Both the position numbers and the translations under genes were made by a program. Positions 58,752-64,000 of a stretch of 64,000 bases of DNA are shown piece by piece; the first letter of the stretch is position 1; every line of letters starts with the position of its first letter. The notes below the pieces were generated by a model that was given only the letters and a program-made list of their open reading frames with translations, ran no database searches and was not told where the DNA came from. The stretch is from the NCBI RefSeq assembly GCF_003347015.1, contig NZ_PNFB01000002.1, forward strand, positions 62,001 through 126,000, written 5' to 3'. The DNA is from Brachybacterium sp. YJGR34. GTDB taxonomy: Bacteria > Actinomycetota > Actinomycetes > Actinomycetales > Dermabacteraceae.

Positions 58752-60101
58752 TCAGCGGAGGCGGTCGGGATCCGAGCGGTCCGCGATCAGCAGCTCGATC
58801 GCCTCGGTGGTGGCCGGCGGCTCGAGGGCCCGCATCTCCTGGGTCATCGGCCGAGGGCCGATGGCATCGCCGTCCGCGGCGATGATCAGGCTGGGCAGGA
58901 ACTTCTTGGCCTCCGCCGCGCCGAGGCCGGTGGCCTGCAGCAGGTCGATCGCCAGGGAACGCAGCTGGATGGTCAGCGTGACGCCCTCGAAGTGGCCGGC
59001 CCGACCGGGACGCAGCCCCTCGTCGTTGCGCAGCAGCATCTCCGGGGTGAGATAGGAGCTGAACAGCCGCAGCGTGCGGCGTGCCTCGGTGAAGTCCACC
59101 TCCCGGTGGGAGACGGCGGCGGAGAGCTCCTGGACCGCGTCCCGGGCCGCGGAGAGCGCCTCGGCGAGCGTGGAGTGCGCATCGCCGTGCACGGCGTCGA
59201 GGAACTCGACCTCCCGTCTCGCGATCACCCGGATGTTGCGCATGGCCCGGTCGGAGCCCACCAGCAGGTGCCGCAGCCGGTCCACCTCCCCCGCATGGCG
59301 CAGCACGGCGGGGGAGAAGGTGGCCATCTCGTCGGCGACGTCGTTGGCGAGCTTCCACTCGTCGGTGTACTTCTGCGAGGAGTCGCGGATGCTCTTGAGC
59401 GCCGCCTGGGCCACGCCCCGGTCCCCGCTGCGCGCGGCCAGCGCGAGGCTCACCAGGGTGTCGTCGAGCTCCTGGTAGAAGGAGATCGCCGCCCGGCGCT
59501 GCAGGCGGCGTGGGTCCCCGGACAGCAGCAGATAGATGACGATCGCGACGCTCACCCCGGTCAGGGCGTCCAGCACCCGGCCGCCGGGCGTCATCCCCGG
59601 GGTGATCGGCATGATCATCACCAGCAGCGACTGGATGGCGACCTGGAACCCGAACAGATTGCTGGAGTCGATCAGCCGCGCCAGCATCCCGGCGACGACC
59701 ACCACCACGAAGATCTGCCAGGTCCCCGATCCGATCACCTCGCGAGCGAGCTCGCCCAGCGCCACCCCGAGCATCACCCCGCAGGCCATCTCGAGCATCT
59801 TGCGGATCTTCTTCTCGATGCCGAAGCCGATGATGATGAAGGCGACGATCGCGGAGAAGAACGGGAACTCGTGCCCCCAGATCAGGCCGCTGACGAAGTA
59901 GGCGAGGGAGGCGGCCAGGGCGGCACGCCCCACGGTCAGCGCGTCGTTCCGGGTCCGGTGGAAGCCCTGTGCGAACCATCGCCGGGCCGCGCCCCGCACC
60001 CGCTCCACGATCGGGAGCGAGGCGGTGGTGGTCGCACCGCCCACGCGCCCCGGTGCGGCCGGCGCCGCAGCGCCCTGCGCATCCGTCCGCCGGGCGCTCA
60101 C
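58752..60101 (-). CDS. FUSC-like (aromatic acid exporter family) membrane protein
   Basis: A 449-residue protein. The first 180 residues carry five or six membrane helices, with the family features ALAASLAYFVSGLIWGHEFPFFSAIVAF and IGFGIEKKIRKMLEMACGV, and the rest is a long helical cytoplasmic region. Members of the FUSC/ArAE group export aromatic acids or organic anions; the substrate here is unknown. GTG at 60101 overlaps the stop of the small upstream gene (GTGA), so the two are co-translated. Confidence 0.78.
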   Translation of the reverse strand: MSARRTDAQGAAAPAAPGRVGGATTTASLPIVERVRGAARRWFAQGFHRTRNDALTVGRAALAASLAYFVSGLIWGHEFPFFSAIVAFIIIGFGIEKKIRKMLEMACGVMLGVALGELAREVIGSGTWQIFVVVVVAGMLARLIDSSNLFGFQVAIQSLLVMIMPITPGMTPGGRVLDALTGVSVAIVIYLLLSGDPRRLQRRAAISFYQELDDTLVSLALAARSGDRGVAQAALKSIRDSSQKYTDEWKLANDVADEMATFSPAVLRHAGEVDRLRHLLVGSDRAMRNIRVIARREVEFLDAVHGDAHSTLAEALSAARDAVQELSAAVSHREVDFTEARRTLRLFSSYLTPEMLLRNDEGLRPGRAGHFEGVTLTIQLRSLAIDLLQATGLGAAEAKKFLPSLIIAADGDAIGPRPMTQEMRALEPPATTEAIELLIADRSDPDRLR

Positions 60102-60532
60102 GGGCGCACCGGGTCCTCGAGCCGCATCTGCAGCAGCTCCTCGAGCTGGAAGGTGTCGCCGTCGCGGGCGCCGCGGCCCACGATCAGCGGGGCGGGTCGC
60201 GGCTCGGGGGAGGCGCCCCGCAGCCGGGAGAGCAGGCCGCCGTCCACCCGCATCACGTAGTAACGGCCCTCGGCGTCCACCGCGAGCGAGCGATCGTGCT
60301 TGAGGTACCAGCCCTCCAGACCGGTGCGCACCGTGCCGGAGCCCGTGTACGGGCGCGCGCGCAGCGGGACCGGGCCGATGCCGGCGGCCAGGAAGCGCTC
60401 CACCCCCGCGCGGATCATCGCGGTCGCCCTCTCGTGCTCGGCCTCATGGGCGGCGCGGAGTGCCTGCTCCTTGGCCTCGATCACCTCCTGCCGGTGCCGG
60501 GACCACTGCTGTTGATCGCCCTGTGCGCTCAT
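60098..60532 (-). CDS. Uncharacterised 144-residue protein upstream of the FUSC-like gene
   Basis: I do not recognise this family. It is a soluble protein with a charged N-terminal helix (HRQEVIEAKEQALRAAHEAE) and a C-terminal alpha/beta part with GLEGWYLKHDRSLAVDAEG and a beta strand ending YYVMRVDG. ATG at 60532 is preferred over 60541 because AACAAT lies seven bases upstream and would give a leaderless message. Coupling to the FUSC-like protein suggests a cytosolic partner or regulator of that transporter, but nothing in the sequence proves it. Confidence 0.65.
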   Translation of the reverse strand: MSAQGDQQQWSRHRQEVIEAKEQALRAAHEAEHERATAMIRAGVERFLAAGIGPVPLRARPYTGSGTVRTGLEGWYLKHDRSLAVDAEGRYYVMRVDGGLLSRLRGASPEPRPAPLIVGRGARDGDTFQLEELLQMRLEDPVRP

Positions 60533-60649
60533 GGCCGCCATTGTTCCAGGTCCTCGCGGCGCCGCGGAGGACGAACGGGGATCAGGGCGTGCGGATGCCG
60601 TGTCGGTCTCGTGCAGGCGGCGCCGGGGGCGCCGCGGGCCGGTCCGGGC

Positions 60650-61786
60650 TCAGAGCTTCGCGGTTCGCGGGCGCTCCCCGTGCTCGCGAGAGATCACGAT
60701 CGGCTCCTGGGAGGCGTCGAGCCACACCTCGCCGGGTGCCTCGTCGCCCGTGCCGGCGGGCACCTGCACGCTCAGCGCGGCGTCGAGCGGGACCGCGCGG
60801 CGCACCACGGCCAGGGCGATCGGACCGAGGTCCACGTGCAGAGCGGCGGAGGTGACGGTGCCCACGACCTTCCCGTCGGACCCTCCCAGGCGCACCTGTC
60901 CGCCGGCGCCGGCAGGGACGTCCTGCGAGCCGTCGAGGTGGAGCATCACCAGGCGGCGCGGGGGCTGCCCGAGGTTCAGCACCTTCGCCACCGTCTCCTG
61001 ACCGCGGTAGCAGCCCTTGGTGGTGTGCACGGTGGTGCGCAGCAGGTCGAGCTCGTGCGGGATGGTGCGCTCGTCGACCTCGCGGACGGCGCGGGCGCGG
61101 TGGTCCGCGATCCGCAGCGCCTCCCAGGAGGTCATCCCGGCCAGGTGCCGCGTCTGCCAGGGCAGCTGCTCGATCCCGGCGGCCTCGAGGACGGTGAGCA
61201 CGGCGCCGACGGGATCCTCGGGGTCCGGTCCGTAGGCCACGCCGCCGGGGGCGAGGTGCGGCCACGGCTCCGACCAGATCGCGACCGGCTCCGGCAGGCC
61301 CAGCTCCGGGAGCACCTCGGCGGCGGGGGCGACGGCGCCGAGCACGCGCAGGTCGTCGCGGTCCACCAGCTCGACCCGCGCGGCGAAGCGCATCATCTCC
61401 AGATAGCTCCGCAGCCCGGCGCGCGCCCCGGGGTCGAGCACGAGCAGCAGGGCCTCCTCGTCGATCACCACGGCGGAGGCGAGGTGCTCGACGCGGCCCT
61501 GCGGGGAGAGCACGGCGAGCGAGGAGGAGGTGCCGACGGGCGTGCCGCTGAGCACCTGGGTGGTGACCGTGGTCATCCAGCTGCGGGCGTCGGCGCCGCG
61601 CACCTCGAGCAGCTCGTGATGGCCGAGGTCGACGACGGCGGTGCGGTCCAGCAGGTGCCGCTGCTCCCGCAGCGGGGCCCCGTAGTGGGCGGGGACCGGG
61701 GCGTCGGGACCCTCGCCGAGCACCGCCGAGGCGCTCAGCAGGGGGCGGATCGCGCGGAGGGGCTCCGCGCCGGCGGGCTCAGACAC
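60650..61786 (-). CDS. ygfZ: YgfZ/GcvT-domain iron-sulfur cluster repair protein
   Basis: A 378-residue folate-binding protein of the YgfZ family. The signature KGCYRGQE has Cys259 (KGCYxGQE), and the N-terminal GcvT-like domain contains VDLGHHELLEVRGADARSW. YgfZ uses a folate to help build or repair 4Fe-4S clusters of enzymes such as MiaB. GTG at 61786 lies within the end of the nitrobindin-like gene (8-base overlap), so both come from one message. Confidence 0.88.
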   Translation of the reverse strand: MSEPAGAEPLRAIRPLLSASAVLGEGPDAPVPAHYGAPLREQRHLLDRTAVVDLGHHELLEVRGADARSWMTTVTTQVLSGTPVGTSSSLAVLSPQGRVEHLASAVVIDEEALLLVLDPGARAGLRSYLEMMRFAARVELVDRDDLRVLGAVAPAAEVLPELGLPEPVAIWSEPWPHLAPGGVAYGPDPEDPVGAVLTVLEAAGIEQLPWQTRHLAGMTSWEALRIADHRARAVREVDERTIPHELDLLRTTVHTTKGCYRGQETVAKVLNLGQPPRRLVMLHLDGSQDVPAGAGGQVRLGGSDGKVVGTVTSAALHVDLGPIALAVVRRAVPLDAALSVQVPAGTGDEAPGEVWLDASQEPIVISREHGERPRTAKL

Positions 61787-62429
61787 GATGCAGCTCCAGG
61801 GAGAGATAGGGGGTCAGGGCGGTCTCGCCCGGGGCGCCGTCCGGCACCGGCGTGCGGCGCTCCCACAGCCACATCAGCCGGCCGCTGACGTAGCCGAACA
61901 TCCGCGCGGCGGTCACGACGGAGGTGCCCTCCGCGGCGGCGCCCGGGGCGGTCAGCGCGAGCTGCACGCGTGGCCCGCGCACCTCGCCGACCCAGTCCTC
62001 GGGCTCCTCGCCGCGCCGCTCCAGATGCACCTCGAGCGCGGAGGAGAGGGCGCTCGCGGGCGTCCCGGGCCGGGCGGACTCGGCCGCCGCGACGTCCTGA
62101 CCGGGCAGCAGATCGCCGACCCGCCACACGCCCTCCTCGCGGTGGAGCAGGCTGCGCTCCCCGGTGCCCGAGGGGGCAGGGGCGGGTGCGTCGTCGCGGG
62201 AGAAGGCGCTGGTGGGCGGGAGCGGAGCCGGGGCGTCGATCACGTGGATGCGCGAGACCCAGGACAGCGTGCCGTCTTCCTGCGCCGTGCAGTCCAGCTG
62301 CTGCTCGACGCGGCGCCCGGGAGCGCCGTCCTCGGTGCTCTGGAGGGCGCCGGAGCCCTCCCAGCTGCCGATCAACCAGGCCAGCGGGTACAGGGGGCGG
62401 GGGAGCGAGGGGTCGAGCGTGATGGGCAT
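61779..62429 (-). CDS. Nitrobindin/THAP4-like heme-binding beta-barrel protein
   Basis: A 216-residue protein of the nitrobindin (FABP-like, DUF1794) family. The entry GSWEGSG at 21-27 is the family's GxWxGxG motif, and the alternating strands end in LSLELHRV. Family members bind heme and isomerise peroxynitrite or bind nitric oxide. A 40-residue insertion rich in Pro/Ala sits in the barrel middle (APAPAPSGTGE). The start is at 62429, 17 bases after the small gene at 62446-62547, so they form one unit. Confidence 0.82.
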   Translation of the reverse strand: MPITLDPSLPRPLYPLAWLIGSWEGSGALQSTEDGAPGRRVEQQLDCTAQEDGTLSWVSRIHVIDAPAPLPPTSAFSRDDAPAPAPSGTGERSLLHREEGVWRVGDLLPGQDVAAAESARPGTPASALSSALEVHLERRGEEPEDWVGEVRGPRVQLALTAPGAAAEGTSVVTAARMFGYVSGRLMWLWERRTPVPDGAPGETALTPYLSLELHRV

Positions 62430-62445
62430 CGGTGCCGCTTCGGGC

Positions 62446-62547
62446 TCAGCGGTCGAACAGACGGGTGACCACGAGGACGGCGAAGGCGAGCGTCCCGAGG
62501 CCCACGAGCACGACGAGAGCGAGGAAGAACAGAGAGAGCGCGGACAT
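62446..62547 (-). CDS. 33-residue single-helix membrane peptide
   Basis: A very short gene not reported by gene finders: MSALSLFFLALVV begins a hydrophobic helix of about 24 residues that ends in TRLFDR before the stop. ATG at 62547 is preceded at six bases by TAGACT, the same leaderless geometry as longer genes in this region, and the nitrobindin-like gene follows by 16 bases. Function unknown; a small regulator or subunit of a membrane complex is possible. Confidence 0.65.
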   Translation of the reverse strand: MSALSLFFLALVVLVGLGTLAFAVLVVTRLFDR

Positions 62548-62553
62548 GCCGGC

Positions 62554-62559
62554 AGTCTA
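62554..62559 (-). promoter_or_regulatory. -10 element giving a leaderless mRNA for the 33-residue peptide operon
   Basis: On the minus strand TAGACT is followed by six bases and the ATG at 62547. Confidence 0.6.
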
Positions 62560-62584
62560 TCGTCCCGCACCCCCGGCGGGGGCC

Positions 62585-63334
62585 TCAGGGCAGGAGCGTC
62601 ACCACGAGGTGGGCGAGGACGCCCACGGTCGCGACCGGCACCGCGGCCACCGCGAGCGAGGGCACGGGCTCCTTCGCGACCAGGGAGGAGCCCACCAGCA
62701 GATGGGCGCTGGCGGCGGCGATCGCGGTCACCAGGCCCACCGGGACCGCTAGCAGCGGCGAGATGCCCGCGAGCACCACCGCGAGCACGGCCGTCACGGC
62801 GGTGCCGGCCACGGCGGACAGCGTGAAGCGCAGCCGGCCCGGCAGCGAGGTCGCGTCCAGCAGAAGGGTGGCCCCGAGCCCGGCGGCGATCGCCGTGATC
62901 AGGCTCGTGCCGCCGTGCTCGACGGCATTGGCCTGGGCGATCACCCAGGTGGCGGCGAGGGCGGAGACGAACACCCCGGCCACGGTGCCCGTGAGGGAGG
63001 CGGTGAGCCCGCGACGGTCCCGACGCACCATCTGGTGCGCGAAGGAGGCGAAGACCCCGACGGCGCACACCATCACCACCGCGGAGATCGCGGGGACGCG
63101 CTCGGGGGCGACGATGCTCGCCAGGGCGCCGAGCACGCCGGCGGCGATCACCACGATCCGGGTCCCCAGGGCGGAGGGGAGCTCGAGCAGGGTCGGCCAG
63201 GCGATGCCGATCAGCAGCGCGAGCAGCGCGACGGCGAGGGCCATCAGCAGCGGGGACAGGGCCCCGGTGAGCGAGACCAGCATCAGGAGCAGGGCGAGGG
63301 CCGCCCCGAGGGGAGCGCGCTCGGGAGCGGTCAC
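62585..63334 (-). CDS. Polytopic membrane protein of unknown function
   Basis: A 249-residue protein made almost entirely of about seven or eight hydrophobic segments (for example GAALALLLMLVSLTGALSPL), with short loops and one basic loop (RRDRRG) near the middle. GTG at 63334 follows GGGAGGACCT. I see no catalytic or transport motif and do not assign a family. It lies divergent from the mycothiol synthase gene, from which it is separated by 173 bases. Confidence 0.6.
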   Translation of the reverse strand: MTAPERAPLGAALALLLMLVSLTGALSPLLMALAVALLALLIGIAWPTLLELPSALGTRIVVIAAGVLGALASIVAPERVPAISAVVMVCAVGVFASFAHQMVRRDRRGLTASLTGTVAGVFVSALAATWVIAQANAVEHGGTSLITAIAAGLGATLLLDATSLPGRLRFTLSAVAGTAVTAVLAVVLAGISPLLAVPVGLVTAIAAASAHLLVGSSLVAKEPVPSLAVAAVPVATVGVLAHLVVTLLP

Positions 63335-63399
63335 AGGTCCTCCCTCGCTGTCGAATCCGGTCCGTCCACACCGTCGCCGGAGAGCGGTCTGACGGGCGC

Positions 63400-63405
63400 T
63401 ACAGT
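63400..63405 (+). promoter_or_regulatory. -10 candidate upstream of mycothiol synthase
   Basis: TACAGT, about 95 bases before ATG 63508; the gene itself has GGAAGGA as ribosome-binding site. Confidence 0.4.
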
Positions 63406-63507
63406 GTCAGTCTACGAGGGCCCGCAGGCTGCCACCTATTCGTCCCTCCTCGTGGCGCCCGCACGTGCCGTCGCAGCACCCCCACCGCCGAGTCCCGGAA
63501 GGACCTC

Positions 63508-64000
63508 ATGATCACGACGGCCGCTCTGACCCCGCCCCGGCGCGCAGCGGTCCGCTCCCTGGCCGAACTCGTCACGGCGCACGACGGCGCCGGCCCGCTG
63601 GACGAGGCCGCGCTGCTCGCCCTGGAGGACGATTCCGCCCTCCATCTGATCCTCGAGGATGCGTCCGCCGCGGGGCACCTGATCGGCTACGCGAGCGTGC
63701 TGACCGACGGCACGGTGCAGGGCATGGTGGACCCCGCGCAGCGGCGCCGCGGCCACGGCTCCGCGCTGCTCGCCGCGTCGCTCGAGCGTCGTCCCGACGC
63801 CGGCGTGTGGGCCCACGGCGCCCTGGAGGGGTCCCTCGCCTTCCTCGCCGCGGCCGGGCTGCACGAGACCCGTCGTCTGCTGACCCTGCGCCGCGCTCTC
63901 GGCGCGGATCATCCCGTGCCGCCCACCCCGTCCTCGACCCTCGAGGGGCTGATGCTGGACCGCTTCCGGGAGGACCGCGACGCGAGCGGCTGGGTGGCGG
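63508..64000 (+). CDS. mshD: Mycothiol synthase (N-terminal part)
   Basis: The frame from ATG 63508 runs to the window end, giving 164 N-terminal residues. The first GNAT domain has LIGYASVLTDGTVQGMVDP, the RRRGHGSALLAA acetyl-CoA loop and VWAHGALEGSLAFLAAAGLH, which matches the degenerate N-terminal half of MshD; the second, active half is outside. MshD acetylates cysteine-glucosaminyl-inositol in the last step of mycothiol synthesis, the actinobacterial redox thiol. GGAAGGA precedes the start. Confidence 0.85.
   Translation, partial: MITTAALTPPRRAAVRSLAELVTAHDGAGPLDEAALLALEDDSALHLILEDASAAGHLIGYASVLTDGTVQGMVDPAQRRRGHGSALLAASLERRPDAGVWAHGALEGSLAFLAAAGLHETRRLLTLRRALGADHPVPPTPSSTLEGLMLDRFREDRDASGWVA

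Noticed and set aside
60098-60541. ATG at 60541 as start of the 144-residue protein
   Set aside because: It would lie inside the AACAAT -10-like element; ATG 60532, seven bases downstream of that element, fits better, though neither has a ribosome-binding site.

Overview
The window is a stretch of chromosome from a very GC-rich actinobacterium. Evidence is the strong G/C third-position bias, actinobacterial families (WhiB, GlxR-type CRP, Ssd/Tad cluster, MshD, DUF3027, DUF2516, DUF4244) and TANNNT -10 elements, many placed for leaderless translation. Gene content and codon bias suggest a Dermabacteraceae/Brachybacterium-type member of the Micrococcales; that placement is inference. I see no IS element, prophage, CRISPR array, rRNA or obviously foreign island.

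Layout. 1-2153: end of a ferric-siderophore uptake locus (permease fragment, then an ATPase fused to a siderophore-interacting reductase). 2286-14816: a cell-wall glycopolymer locus. It holds two CDP-polyol phosphotransferase-like enzymes, a TarS-like glycosyltransferase, a ketal-pyruvyltransferase, a TagG/TagH exporter, an acyltransferase, a separate TarI-like cytidylyltransferase and SDR reductase (CDP-ribitol supply), and a GlfT2-like galactofuranosyltransferase. This reads as synthesis, decoration and export of a polyol-phosphate (probably ribitol-phosphate) teichoic acid. 15045-18428: a JetC/MksB-like SMC ATPase with no visible Wadjet partners. 18649-24627: envelope genes (CshA-like surface protein, LytR_C protein, GH20 hexosaminidase, NlpC/P60 hydrolase). 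25010-25083: tRNA-Pro(CGG).

25140-53658 follows, as I recall it, the gene neighbourhoods around ponA2-whiB4-crp-nth and holB-topA-cspA-helicase-tad-ssd of Mycobacterium: metallophosphoesterase, PBP, WhiB, DUF4177, RidA, MBL hydrolase, GlxR, Nth, NUDIX, Csp, DUF3027, HolB, Tmk, an oxidoreductase, a sugar ABC operon, TopA, PAP2, a methyltransferase, MrfA-like helicase and a Tad pilus locus (ssd, cpaF, fused tadBC, flp, two TadE-like genes).

53659-54009 has no protein gene but carries a promoter, nested long-range stems and a terminator, and is a candidate 6S-like (Ms1/scr3559-type) RNA. 54010-64000 is housekeeping: exonuclease III, SDR, PyrE, TrmH, class II aldolase, DUF2516, a FUSC-like membrane protein, YgfZ, nitrobindin-like protein, a 33-residue membrane peptide, an unknown membrane protein and the start of mycothiol synthase.

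Expression logic: most genes sit in tightly overlapping ATGA/GTGA operons; at least nine genes have a -10 element ending six or seven bases before the start codon; long perfect GC hairpins separate convergent units; GlxR-type sites occur near glxR/nth and the sugar ABC operon.
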